A stretch of 64,000 bases of DNA from Lewinellaceae bacterium (lineage in GTDB: Bacteria > Bacteroidota > Bacteroidia > Chitinophagales > Saprospiraceae), in assembly GCA_020636255.1 (NCBI GenBank), contig JACJYE010000001.1, positions 1-64,000 of the forward strand, given 5' to 3'. Under the pieces are notes generated by a model. It was not told where the DNA came from and did not search any database. It saw only the letters and a list, made by a program, of their open reading frames with translations. Shown piece after piece: positions 34,767-43,430 of the stretch. Positions within the stretch are counted from its first letter, which is position 1, and each line of letters opens with the position of its first letter. The position numbers and the translations under genes are program-made.

Positions 34767-35159
34767 CTAATCACCTTCCCCCGATTCGAGGCGCCGGATC
34801 AACGCTTTGATCTCATCGAGTTCTTCCGCCGAGGCCTCGTGGTTGCCCAGAGCCTGCATGACCATCTTCATGGCAGAGCCTCTGAACGCTTTGTCTACAA
34901 AGCGCTTCAACAGGCGCTGCTGCATGTCGGACTCGCCGGCAGCCGCTTCGTATATGTGCGTGCGGCTCTCGGTATTGCGCTTCACCAGGCCCTTGTCGGC
35001 CATGATCTGCATCAGCTTTAGCGTAGTGGTGTAGCCCACTTCACGCTCCTCGTTCAGCTTGTCGTTGACAAAGCGCACCGATGACGGCCCATGCTCCCAC
35101 AGTATCTGGAGTATCTCCAATTCTGACTCCGTGGGCCTCGTTGTTTGGTTCTGGCTCAT
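34767..35159 (-). CDS. BlaI/MecI/CopY-family transcriptional repressor
   Basis: The start was chosen at 35159 (MSQNQTTRPTESELEILQILW); the longer frame to 35225 reads through the operator region. The 130-residue product has an N-terminal winged helix (about 8-75: TESELEILQILWEHGPSSVR, VNDKLNEEREVGYTTTLKLM, DKGLVKR) and a C-terminal dimerisation helix region (about 85-125). In this family a BlaR1-type peptidase signal leads to cleavage of the repressor and release of the operator. Three palindromes 17-90 bp upstream of the start are its likely targets. The gene is followed by the M56 peptidase gene and diverges from a lipoprotein gene that may be co-regulated. Confidence 0.93.
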   Translation of the reverse strand: MSQNQTTRPTESELEILQILWEHGPSSVRFVNDKLNEEREVGYTTTLKLMQIMADKGLVKRNTESRTHIYEAAAGESDMQQRLLKRFVDKAFRGSAMKMVMQALGNHEASAEELDEIKALIRRLESGEGD

Positions 35160-35175
35160 AACACTGGGTAATCTG

Positions 35176-35248
35176 TACGAATGATTTCGTACTACAAGTA
35201 TATACGAAAGGATTCGTATAAGCAAATATTTGTACGACTATTTTCGTA
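35176..35248. promoter_or_regulatory. three BlaI-type operator palindromes
   Basis: TACGAA-N4-TTCGTA occurs at 35176-35191 and 35203-35218 with perfect arms, and a third copy with one mismatch (TACGAC-N4-TTCGTA) lies at 35233-35248. Centres are 27 and 30 bp apart, close to three helical turns, so bound dimers would sit on nearly the same DNA face. Known BlaI/MecI operators are also short TACA/TGTA-type dyads with a similar arm and spacer size. The sites lie in the divergent gap between the repressor (35159) and the lipoprotein gene (35322) and can control both. Confidence 0.75.
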
Positions 35249-35321
35249 TTTTAACAAACAACACCTGCTGTAGCACAAAATTTCTACCTTTACCTTATAT
35301 AACCATCAAAACCAAGCTTTC

Positions 35322-36281
35322 ATGAAATACGTTATGCCATTTCTGCTTAGCCTGGGCCTGATCGCTTTTCAGGCCTGCGGAGGCGATGCACCATCGGGCC
35401 AGCAATCAGGGGAAAGCACAGGCGACAGTACTTCTACTTCAGGGGTGCCGGGCCAGTATGAAAACAACCAGTTGCAGGCCAGCCACAACTGCCAGCCTGG
35501 AGGCGAGATACTGGAGGGCAACCAGTTCTGGATCAGGGAGCGGGAAACCCTGGTGGTCGTCAAGGCCGATTCCAGCACCCTGGACCCCGACTACGGCCCC
35601 AGCCACCGCATCCTGGAGGTATACGATACCCGTGATTGCCATCGCCTCAGCCGGCAGGAGCTGCCCGTCAACGTGAGCCCCGACTTCCCCTACTACATCG
35701 CCGAGATCACGTACAACAACACCAGCCAGATGCTGGCCATCCGTGGCTTTGGCTCTATTTATCTGTACGACCTGGCCAACCAGCGCCTGCTGCCGGTGCT
35801 GGAGCCCAAGTTCCTCCGCGAGCGCTACGGCGTGGACGCCCAGTCGGGCATGATCCAGAGGCTGGAGGTATGGGAAAACTACCTCATCGGTTATGCTCAG
35901 GATAAGGGCACCTTCGCCTTTGACCTCTCCGACAAGCAGGCGCCCAAGGCCATCTTGCCTTTCGGCGAATATGAGTCAGAAGAAACCTTCTACCCTATTT
36001 TCCTGCTGGCCTCCGGCGACGGCTACCAGGCCATCCTGCCCGAATACGACAGGGAAGCCGACCAGTTCTCTGTCAACCCCGCCTTCGCCAGCCCGCTACA
36101 GCTCAATCTCGACGTGCCCAAAAGCGCCCGCAACAACCGCTTTCTGGTGCTGCGCCAAACCGACGCCGCCAAAACGCCCCAGGCATTTGACCTGCTGAAA
36201 CGCAAAGCGGTGGCATTGCCGGCCAATGTGGCTTCCCAGCCCACCCAGGCCATCCTGACATGGCTGAAGCAGAACGGGTAG
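35322..36281 (+). CDS. lipoprotein of unknown function, candidate BlaI regulon member
   Basis: A 319-residue protein with a lipoprotein signal peptide (LIAFQAC, lipid cysteine at residue 19) and a low-complexity Gly/Ser/Thr linker (about 20-45). The remainder is a beta-rich domain with repeated short strands (SHRILEVYDTRD, SIYLYDLANQRLLPV, GTFAFDLSDKQAPKAIL), suggesting a propeller-like fold. No enzyme motif is visible. It diverges from the BlaI-type repressor across a 162-bp gap with three operator palindromes, so it is probably induced together with blaI/blaR1. Its cellular site is probably the periplasmic face of a membrane. Confidence 0.65.
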   Translation: MKYVMPFLLSLGLIAFQACGGDAPSGQQSGESTGDSTSTSGVPGQYENNQLQASHNCQPGGEILEGNQFWIRERETLVVVKADSSTLDPDYGPSHRILEVYDTRDCHRLSRQELPVNVSPDFPYYIAEITYNNTSQMLAIRGFGSIYLYDLANQRLLPVLEPKFLRERYGVDAQSGMIQRLEVWENYLIGYAQDKGTFAFDLSDKQAPKAILPFGEYESEETFYPIFLLASGDGYQAILPEYDREADQFSVNPAFASPLQLNLDVPKSARNNRFLVLRQTDAAKTPQAFDLLKRKAVALPANVASQPTQAILTWLKQNG

Positions 36282-36404
36282 AGGGCGGTAGACGGGGGGA
36301 CTCGGTGACGGGGGGCGTGTAACGTGCTACTCTTGACCAGTCAGCTTTCTCCCCTTATCTTACCGGCTGTTACGCGCTCTTCCGGCGCATAAAACCGCGA
36401 TGCC

Positions 36405-36914
36405 ATGTACAGATCAGCCTTGAGAGTAGCCGTGTTTTGCCTGGCCCTGGCGGGCCCTGCCTGGGTGCAGGCCCAGCATAAAATGGACGACAAAAAGATA
36501 GAGAAAGCGCTGCGCAAGGCGGGTGTAGAACTGGAAGGCGAACGCGGGTCGTGGCTGGCCTATCATGGCAAACGCGTGCTGCTGGTGCTCTCCGACGAGC
36601 AGAACAACCGCATGCGCATTTTCACACCTATCATCGAGGAAAAAGAGATCGGCCCCTCCCAGAAGGAACGCATGCTGCGCGCCAACTTCCACTCCGCACT
36701 CGACGCCAAATACAGCATTTACGAAGGTTATGTGGTCAGCGTTTTCACCCACCCCCTGCGCGAACTGTCCGAATCCCAACTGCTCGACGCGATCCACCAG
36801 GTCGTCAACCTGGCCGATACCTTCGGAACCACCTATTCCAGCACCGAACTGATCTTTGACGGCGAAGGAGAAAATGAAAAAAAGGAAGACGAGGCGATGG
36901 ATAAGCGGTCGTAA
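36405..36914 (+). CDS. small secreted protein of unknown function
   Basis: A 169-residue protein with a Sec signal peptide (about 1-23, ending ...WVQAQ) and a compact alpha/beta domain (about 25-145). The pattern (GVELEGERGSWLAYHGKRVLLVLSDEQNNRMRIFTPI, then a helix-rich half ELSESQLLDAIHQVVNLADTF) recalls YbjN/type III chaperone-like folds. That is only a resemblance. The C-terminus is very acidic. It follows the lipoprotein gene by 123 bp on the same strand and is convergent with the DUF2141 gene. Confidence 0.6.
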   Translation: MYRSALRVAVFCLALAGPAWVQAQHKMDDKKIEKALRKAGVELEGERGSWLAYHGKRVLLVLSDEQNNRMRIFTPIIEEKEIGPSQKERMLRANFHSALDAKYSIYEGYVVSVFTHPLRELSESQLLDAIHQVVNLADTFGTTYSSTELIFDGEGENEKKEDEAMDKRS

Positions 36915-37093
36915 GGCTTGGCTATCAAAGGATTGCGGCCGCAGCGACACACCTGATTGAACTATCCCGAACTATCCCAAATACCGTCACCGACGATAGG
37001 AGGCCGGAACCTGCACGTCTCCCCATCATTTTGTCTCCTCCTCTCCAAATCTCCCCCTCACCCAGTCTCCCAGCCTGGCCCGGGGATCAGCGA

Positions 37094-37528
37094 TCAATAA
37101 TCCCGCCAGCGCTTCAACTGTAACGGGAGCGCTTTTCGCGGAGCGCGGAATTCAAAAACGGCGTCGCCGAAAGCAGGAGGCGACCATTTCACCACCGGGT
37201 TGTTGGAAAAGGCGTAGGGTTCGGTAGGAATGCCAAGCGCATTGGTGTCGAGCCGGCCGTTGCCGTTCAGGTCGTGGAAAACGGCGACGGCATAACGGCC
37301 GTATGGCAGGCCTTCAAAAACCAGCTGCATAGCCGGCGCGCTGTCTACATGAACAGAACGGCCCGCCGCCGGGGAGCCTTTGCTTGGGAAGGTATCTTCA
37401 CTGTCGTAAACGGCAACGAACAGGCTGCCGCGGGCGGTTTCCAGGCCCGTGATGTCCAGCACCAGCGCGCCTTCGGCGTGGGGAAGCAGGGCTGTACCCA
37501 TACAACAGAGCAGAAGAGGGATAAGCAT
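37094..37528 (-). CDS. DUF2141-domain secreted protein
   Basis: The start was chosen at 37528 (MLIPLLLCCMGT), which begins the signal peptide; an upstream in-frame start at 37561 adds polar residues. The mature 120-odd residues match the DUF2141 pattern: LDITGLETARGSLFVAVYDSEDTFP, then LVFEGLPYGRYAVAVFHDLNGNGRLDTNALGIPTEPYAFSNN. This is a small beta-sandwich common in Bacteroidota and often exported; its function is unknown. It lies 70 bp downstream of the LytS-type kinase gene on the same strand and may be co-transcribed with it. Confidence 0.82.
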   Translation of the reverse strand: MLIPLLLCCMGTALLPHAEGALVLDITGLETARGSLFVAVYDSEDTFPSKGSPAAGRSVHVDSAPAMQLVFEGLPYGRYAVAVFHDLNGNGRLDTNALGIPTEPYAFSNNPVVKWSPPAFGDAVFEFRAPRKALPLQLKRWRDY

Positions 37529-37598
37529 AGGTTGCGTATTATGGCAAGCTATAACAACCACGATGGTAAAAGGTTAACCGAGGGCAGGGAAAAAGCGC

Positions 37599-38651
37599 TC
37601 AAACAGCAACCGGCGCTTCGATCAACGGCAGGCTGACGGTAAAACATTCGTCGGTTTCCACAACGCTGACCTCCTCATCGGAGAAAAAAGCATAGCGGTT
37701 CCTGATGTTCTGAAGGCCTAGCCTGGTGGAGGGCATAACCTGCTTTTTGCGCTGCAGCTTATTGCGCACCACCAGCCGCCCACCTTCAACCCACAGCTCG
37801 ATGAAAAGCGGCTTGTCCGATGAGATGATATTGTGCTTGATGGCGTTCTCGAACAGGATCTGCAGGGAAAGCGGCACCAGGTAATGGTTGTAGGCAGACT
37901 CATCGGCCCGAAGGGCTACCTTCAGGTTGTCGCCAAAGCGCTCCTGCAACAGGAACAGATAGGCGTGCAGGAATTCCAGCTCCTCCCGCAGCGTAATGAG
38001 CTTTTTATCCCTGATCTCCAGGATGTAACGGTATACCTTCGACAGCTTCTGCACGAAATGCACGGCGCGCTGCGAGTCTTCCGGGATGAGGTAAGACAGC
38101 GTATTCAGGCTGTTGAACAGGAAATGGGGGTTGACCTGGTTTTTGAGGCCCTCCAGCTGCGATTCCACATTCTCGCGCATCAGCCGCTCGGCTTCGATGA
38201 TGGTGCGTTTCCAGCGGTCGTACAGGAAAACGCTCTCGTACAGCGTGCCTACAAGGGCTACGATCATCAGGGTGCCCACCGTATAATCGAAATCTGAGAC
38301 CCCTTCCTTGGGTGGGTGGCCTATAAAATCGTGTACGTATTTCAGGCTGTGGTTCAGGACGAAATAGGCGGCCAGGGCAGTAGCCGTAATGTACAGGATA
38401 CGCTTGCGGGTCTCCTGATAACCCGAATACCGGCGGCGAAAGAAGATGAAGATCGCCCGGCAGGAGAACCAGTAGGTGACGGTGTACATAAAAGAGATAC
38501 CCCATTCCGGCAGGTAGGCCACCAATCCGTTGGACAAGGTGCCCTTGAAAAAGAGGAGCGGAATGATAAAAGACAGGAATGGGATGCCCAGGATCAAAGC
38601 CCAGGTATCGTCGAAACCCAATATCTCTGCAACCTTCTTTCGCTTGTGCAT
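37599..38651 (-). CDS. LytS-type membrane histidine kinase (His_kinase domain)
   Basis: A 350-residue protein with four hydrophobic segments (about 17-36, 50-72, 85-100, 125-145) and then the His_kinase region with the phospho-acceptor His176 in QVNPHFLFNSLN. A degenerate HATPase_c domain follows, with the N-box at ILFENAIKHNI and the G-box in RLGLQNIRNRY. This architecture is typical of Bacteroidota kinases that phosphorylate LytTR regulators. No LytTR gene is adjacent, but one lies at 31271-32029, making it the likely partner by proximity only. The sensory signal is unknown; the sensor part is membrane-embedded. Confidence 0.9.
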   Translation of the reverse strand: MHKRKKVAEILGFDDTWALILGIPFLSFIIPLLFFKGTLSNGLVAYLPEWGISFMYTVTYWFSCRAIFIFFRRRYSGYQETRKRILYITATALAAYFVLNHSLKYVHDFIGHPPKEGVSDFDYTVGTLMIVALVGTLYESVFLYDRWKRTIIEAERLMRENVESQLEGLKNQVNPHFLFNSLNTLSYLIPEDSQRAVHFVQKLSKVYRYILEIRDKKLITLREELEFLHAYLFLLQERFGDNLKVALRADESAYNHYLVPLSLQILFENAIKHNIISSDKPLFIELWVEGGRLVVRNKLQRKKQVMPSTRLGLQNIRNRYAFFSDEEVSVVETDECFTVSLPLIEAPVAV

Positions 38652-38736
38652 CTTCTTTTTTCTTTAAGTAAACTTCGGAAGTTTATCTCTCACTTACAAG
38701 GATTACCTCTCGAAGCTAATACATAGCAGGGCTTTC

Positions 38737-38775
38737 ACGGGGTGGCCGCCTTGGTTTTAAGCTCAGCCACCCCGT
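38737..38775. terminator. terminator hairpin of the TonB receptor gene
   Basis: ACGGGGTGGC (38737-38746) pairs perfectly with GCCACCCCGT (38766-38775), loop 19 nt, starting 20 bp past the receptor stop codon on the minus strand. It separates the receptor gene from the kinase gene downstream. No T-run is visible. Confidence 0.55.
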
Positions 38776-38794
38776 AGCTTTTCACCCGCTAGCA

Positions 38795-41191
38795 TCAAAA
38801 CTGCACCCGGTACAAGATATCCGGGAAAAAGCCCGACTGGTATACATCGTTCACCTCATTGGTCACTTCATTGTAGCGACGGGCGAAGATATTTTCGTGG
38901 GCGGTGAGGTTCTGCAGGTCGATAAAGAACTGCTGCGACATCCGGCGGCGCTTGCTGTTGAGCCGGTAGCCAAACTTGACATCCAGCCGAAAATAGGGGT
39001 CGTAGCGCTCGCTGAACGCCAGGCTTTCTCTGAGCACTTCCTCCCCTATCAGCTTCGATGCTTCCAGATCGACAGGGGTATAGTAGCGGCCGCCGGCGCG
39101 GGTGGCTTTCATATCAAAAGTCAGGGCGTTGCGCTTGTCTTTGCCCACTTTAAACTCTTTGCCGGCCAGCAGGTTCACCACGTAGCCGTTGTTAAAAGCC
39201 GTATTGCGCCCGACGCCATCGCTCCCTTTGTATTTTGATTCAAATAAGGAAGCCGTGAACAATCCGTAATACCCTTTGCTGAAAAATTTCTCGACGGTCA
39301 GCTCCAGCCCGTAGTTGGCGCCTGTGCCTTCATTGACGAGGGAGCCGGCTTCAGGAAAGACGAAATCGGCGCCGGCGTTCAACAGGGAAAAGCTGCTGGC
39401 AGAGGCCTCCACCGGCACCTTGTCGATAGCCTGATAATAAGCCTCCGCCTTGGTGCGCCACTCCTGGGCAGGCCGCCAGTCGTAACCCAGTACGAAGTGG
39501 TTGCTTCGGGTAAAGCCCAGGTTTTCATTGGTGCGTTCATATACTCCGGGGCTCGTCTCTTCTTCAAAGAAAAACACGGGTAGAGGTTGCATCTGATGGT
39601 GCAGGCCATAACCCAGGCTCAGCGACTGGTTGGGGCGGAAGCTCCAGTTGAGCGCCAGGCGCGGTTCCACAGCATAAGTGTCGTTGATGCCCAGATACTG
39701 GCCGTGCAGGCCAGCGTGAATCGTCCAGCTATCGTTGAGGCGGTATTGCCCCTGAACAAAGGGCTGCAGCAGAGCCATGCCGCCGTCGAAATCGCGCACC
39801 CGCACCCAGTCGGGCAGCCCGTCGCCATCCAGGTCAGGCCGGTTATCGCGGTCATCTACCCGGGTGTCGAGCTGAAAGTACTGGGCTAGCAGCCCGGTGC
39901 GCAGGGTGAAACGGGCGCTGTATTTTTTGTTGAAAAAAGAGGAAACGGACCAGGTATTGGTGACATCCTCCACGTCCGTCACCCGAAGCTTATCGCCATC
40001 GCCGTTGATATTGTCCTGCTGATAACCCGATCGGGCCGAAGAAGCAGAAACCACTGTGCGGATATAGGCATTATCACCGACGATGATGTTGTGGCGCAAG
40101 CCTACTACGCCAAAACGCGAATCGGCATAAGCGTCTTCATTGGGGTTGGCAAAAAGGTCCGTCTCATCGATCTTGTCGCCCAGGAAATCAATATTGCTGG
40201 TGGCGCCGATGCCGAATAGCGCGAACTTGCCGGCTTTACCACTCCCAAGGTCCACCTTGAACGACAGGTCGCGGTAGTTGGGCGTAGCATTGGTGCCTAC
40301 GGGAATGCCGGCGTAATCGGCCAGTTCGACGAAAGAATGGCGGTAACTCACCAGAAACGAACCTTCCTTCTTGTGGTTGAGCGGCCCTTCCGCCATGGCC
40401 TCCAGCCCGCTGAAGGCCGCCAGTTGCAGGGTGAACTCGTAATTGTCGCGGTTGCCGCTGCGAAAACCTATGTCAAACACCCCGGCCAGGGCGTTGCCAT
40501 ATTCGGCCGGGAAAGCGGAAGTCAGGAAGTCGGAAGTGGCCAGCAGGTTAGGGTTCATGGCGCTGACGGGGCCGCCGGTAGTGCCCAGGGTAGCGAAGTG
40601 GTTGGGGTTGGGAATGGGGATGCCTTCCAGCCGCCACAATACGCCGGTGGGCGAGTTGCCTCTGATGACGATATCATTGCGGCTATCGTCGGCAGTGGCT
40701 ACGCCGGCAAAATTGCCGGCCAGGCGGGCTACGTCGTTGCGGCCGCCGGAGAAGCGGGTCACCTCTTCCAGGTTGAAACTCCGGGCGCTGATGGCGGCCA
40801 TGTCGTTATTCGTTTTTCCCTTTTCCACTTTACTGCTGACGACCACCTCGCCCATCTGCATGATGGTTTCTTCCAGCCCTATTGACAGTTCCGTTTCCTT
40901 TCCGGCCGTTACAAGCACGTTAGGTATGGTAACGGCGCCGTAACCCAGATAGCTCACCCGCAGGGTGTGCCGCCCTACAGGCACGCCCTGAATGGTAAAG
41001 CGGCCATCGGCATCCGTCGCTTCGCCACGAACAGGTTCGGCGCTCAGCAATTCCACCGCCGCCCCGATGATGGGCAGTTCCGACTGCCGGTCGACAACCT
41101 GGCCCTTGATCGTCTGAAAAGCCTGGCTCCAGGTTTTTGGAGCCCAGGCCATCGAAAAAAACAGGATTAGCAAGAGATAATTCTTCTTCAT
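38795..41191 (-). CDS. TonB-dependent receptor with carboxypeptidase-like N-terminal domain
   Basis: A 798-residue outer-membrane protein with a signal peptide (1-22), a CarboxypepD_reg-like beta domain (about 28-110: IKGQVVDRQSELPIIGAAVELLSAEPVRGEATDADGRFTIQGVP), a plug domain (about 135-235, with NDIVIRGNSPTGVLWRLEGIPIPNPNHF) and a long beta barrel ending in a terminal aromatic residue (RVQF). The barrel contains Asp-rich loops such as DDRDNRPDLDGDGLPDW that may bind calcium. No SusD gene is adjacent, so a glycan role is not indicated. The substrate is unknown and the length normal for this subgroup. The gene is transcribed alone, with a hairpin after the stop. Confidence 0.9.
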   Translation of the reverse strand: MKKNYLLLILFFSMAWAPKTWSQAFQTIKGQVVDRQSELPIIGAAVELLSAEPVRGEATDADGRFTIQGVPVGRHTLRVSYLGYGAVTIPNVLVTAGKETELSIGLEETIMQMGEVVVSSKVEKGKTNNDMAAISARSFNLEEVTRFSGGRNDVARLAGNFAGVATADDSRNDIVIRGNSPTGVLWRLEGIPIPNPNHFATLGTTGGPVSAMNPNLLATSDFLTSAFPAEYGNALAGVFDIGFRSGNRDNYEFTLQLAAFSGLEAMAEGPLNHKKEGSFLVSYRHSFVELADYAGIPVGTNATPNYRDLSFKVDLGSGKAGKFALFGIGATSNIDFLGDKIDETDLFANPNEDAYADSRFGVVGLRHNIIVGDNAYIRTVVSASSARSGYQQDNINGDGDKLRVTDVEDVTNTWSVSSFFNKKYSARFTLRTGLLAQYFQLDTRVDDRDNRPDLDGDGLPDWVRVRDFDGGMALLQPFVQGQYRLNDSWTIHAGLHGQYLGINDTYAVEPRLALNWSFRPNQSLSLGYGLHHQMQPLPVFFFEEETSPGVYERTNENLGFTRSNHFVLGYDWRPAQEWRTKAEAYYQAIDKVPVEASASSFSLLNAGADFVFPEAGSLVNEGTGANYGLELTVEKFFSKGYYGLFTASLFESKYKGSDGVGRNTAFNNGYVVNLLAGKEFKVGKDKRNALTFDMKATRAGGRYYTPVDLEASKLIGEEVLRESLAFSERYDPYFRLDVKFGYRLNSKRRRMSQQFFIDLQNLTAHENIFARRYNEVTNEVNDVYQSGFFPDILYRVQF

Positions 41192-41408
41192 AGGTAATCA
41201 GGTTTTACAATCAACAAGGTGTTTTGTTTCTCCAAAAGTCCTATGATCCCATGGCTTTCGCCATAGATTTCCGGTGAACCGTCGTATTCTCAGGGTGAAT
41301 TGTAATTGGTTGCTGGCAAAATGAGAGGCGCGGGCCGCAATCTTTTACCTCGCTTTAGGGGGAAAAACCGGGAAGGAGGTATTAAAGTTAATTCCAAACT
41401 TTTAAGCT

Positions 41409-42299
41409 ATGAAAAGAATCCTGTTACTCCGGCTACTCTCTTTTTCGGCAGTGCTCTGTCTTACCCACGCTTGTTATGCCCAGCAGGAAAAACTGGCGCC
41501 GGGCCGCATGGTAGACGTAAAACTGCGCGGCAGCGAAGCCTTTGTAGGGCAGTACCGGGGCCAGGATGAAGGCTACTACACCATTGAAGAGGAGAACGGC
41601 GCAACGCTGCAACTGGCCAAGGGCATGGTAAAGTCGATAGAGGTGATCCCGCCCGGGCGTTTTTTCGATGGCGAATACTGGCGCGAACCTATAGCGTCCT
41701 TTCAGAACCTGCTCACCCCTACGGCATTCAGCCTGAAGCCCGGAGAAGTGCTCTACAAGAATATCTCGCTGGCCTATAACCAGGTGTCAGTCGGCATCAC
41801 GGAGCGAACCAGCGCAGGGGTTTTGTTTACAGGCTGGAATGCACTGGGCGCCCTAAATCCCGTATACGGCATCACGGCCAAAGTATTGCTCACTCCGCCG
41901 GGCGCACCGGCCCGGATCGCAGCCGGAGCGTTGGCCATCAGCATTCCCGATGATAATAAGGTTGTGGTGGATGCCGCCGTAGTGTACGGCATCGTCACCT
42001 TCGGCACGCCCGACCGCAATTTTTCCTTCGGGCTGGGACAGGGTTCTATCGACAGAAAGTGGACGTCACAACCGGCCTATACCCTCTCCGCACACTATCG
42101 CACCGGCAAACGAGTGGCCCTCATCGCAGAAGGCTGGGCTATACCTACCGTGGATGCTACAGTGGGAACCCTCGGCCTGAAAGCATTGGGCAGGAAAGTA
42201 GACTGGTCTGTTTCGTTTCCTGCCGGTTTCGCCGGCCGGCAGTTTTTTGCTTTTCCCATTCCCATAATCAGCCTCAATACGGTGCTGCACCGGTTTTAA
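41409..42299 (+). CDS. secreted protein of unknown function, probable outer-membrane beta protein
   Basis: A 296-residue protein with a signal peptide (about 1-25, ending ...ACYAQ). Residues 30-80 form a small beta domain (GRMVDVKLRGSEAFVGQYRGQDEGYYTIEEENG). The rest consists of alternating hydrophobic strands with Gly and aromatic residues (LVYKNISLAYNQVSVGITERT-like, VVDAAVVYGIVTFG, RNFSFGLGQGS), consistent with a small outer-membrane barrel ending in a Phe (VLHRF). No specific family was recognised. It is convergent with the M28 peptidase gene, with 2 bp between the stops. Confidence 0.65.
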   Translation: MKRILLLRLLSFSAVLCLTHACYAQQEKLAPGRMVDVKLRGSEAFVGQYRGQDEGYYTIEEENGATLQLAKGMVKSIEVIPPGRFFDGEYWREPIASFQNLLTPTAFSLKPGEVLYKNISLAYNQVSVGITERTSAGVLFTGWNALGALNPVYGITAKVLLTPPGAPARIAAGALAISIPDDNKVVVDAAVVYGIVTFGTPDRNFSFGLGQGSIDRKWTSQPAYTLSAHYRTGKRVALIAEGWAIPTVDATVGTLGLKALGRKVDWSVSFPAGFAGRQFFAFPIPIISLNTVLHRF

Positions 42300-42301
42300 G
42301 A

Positions 42302-43318
42302 CTAGAACTCCCCGTTGGCCTCCCTGTACACCACGGCCAGCAGCACCTGCCCGACGGCCCGGAGCGTCCGGGCATCGATGACGTCCATGTTATCGTTGTG
42401 GGTATGCCAGTATTCGCCGAAACCCGTCTGCGTGTTCACCGGGCGGTTGATGATATCGAGCATCGGGATGCGGGCGATGGTATTGACGAAGTAGTGGTCG
42501 TCGGTGATGCCGCCGCCGGCATCGTTGACGAAGTAGTTGCCGTAACCCATATTCTGCGCCAGCTTCCACAGCTTGTCCACCACCCGTGGCGCGAATTGTG
42601 AGGAATAATATTCCTTGGTGAAGCGCGCACCTTCGGCGCCTACCATATCGAGCAGTATGCCGTATTTGGGCTTCTGCTTGCCGCTGACGTGGGGGTTGCG
42701 CGACCAGTACTGTGATCCGAGGCAGTAGGTCTCGGCGCTTTCTCCACCGCTCTCTCCATAGTCTTCCGCATCGAAAAGGACGATGTCGACGCCCATTTCG
42801 ATGGGGTGGGCCTGCAACTGCCGGGCGATCTCCAACAGGACGGCCACGCCGCTGCCGCCATCGTCGGCGCCCAGAATGGGCTCGTTCTTACCCGTCTCAC
42901 TGAGGGGTGAATCGGCGAAAGGGCGGCTGTCCCAGTGGGCAGCCAGCAGTACGCGTTTGGTGGCGTGGGGGTTGTAGCTGGCAATGATATTGGTGCCGTT
43001 GAGGATCGTGCCGGTATAGGCCTTTGCCTGGAAGTCCTGCTCGATCACCTGCGCGCCGTACTGGCGGAAACGGGCTACGAGCCATTCCTTGCACTGCCGG
43101 TGTGCATCGGTATTGGTTACGCGCGGCCCGAAGCTGACCTGTTTTTCCACAAAGGCATAAGCCGTATCGCGGCCGAATTTCGGAACGGGTACCTTCTCCT
43201 GTGGCGGCGCCGCTTCTTCCGTGACAGAAGCATGCCCGGAGCCATCGGATTTACAAGCCGGCAAACCGGCCAGCAGTGCGATGGCCAACAAAAAAAAGCT
43301 GATCCTGAATATTCGCAT
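42302..43318 (-). CDS. M28-family lipoprotein, glutaminyl-peptide cyclotransferase-like
   Basis: A 338-residue protein with a lipoprotein signal (GLPAC, lipid Cys22). The zinc-peptidase fold is indicated by His128 (AAHWDSRP), Asp152 (GADDGGSG), Asp183 and Glu185 (LFDAEDYGE) and a late His-rich motif (EYWHTHNDNMD, His305/307). The arrangement FGPRVTNTDAHRQCKEWL near the N-terminus and the single-zinc-like pattern are typical of the glutaminyl cyclase branch rather than aminopeptidases. That branch converts N-terminal Gln to pyroglutamate on exported proteins. In Bacteroidota this helps processing of periplasmic proteins whose signal-peptide cleavage exposes Gln, and several proteins here have ...A-Q cleavage sites. 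Confidence 0.85.
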   Translation of the reverse strand: MRIFRISFFLLAIALLAGLPACKSDGSGHASVTEEAAPPQEKVPVPKFGRDTAYAFVEKQVSFGPRVTNTDAHRQCKEWLVARFRQYGAQVIEQDFQAKAYTGTILNGTNIIASYNPHATKRVLLAAHWDSRPFADSPLSETGKNEPILGADDGGSGVAVLLEIARQLQAHPIEMGVDIVLFDAEDYGESGGESAETYCLGSQYWSRNPHVSGKQKPKYGILLDMVGAEGARFTKEYYSSQFAPRVVDKLWKLAQNMGYGNYFVNDAGGGITDDHYFVNTIARIPMLDIINRPVNTQTGFGEYWHTHNDNMDVIDARTLRAVGQVLLAVVYREANGEF

Positions 43319-43430
43319 GATGAACTTTTAAAGTTTTAACCTTTCAACCTGAAACCTGACACGAGCGAAGCGACTGATGAAATAAACTTTCAACAGCCCC
43401 TGTTCTCTCCCTAACACCTGGCCACACCGT

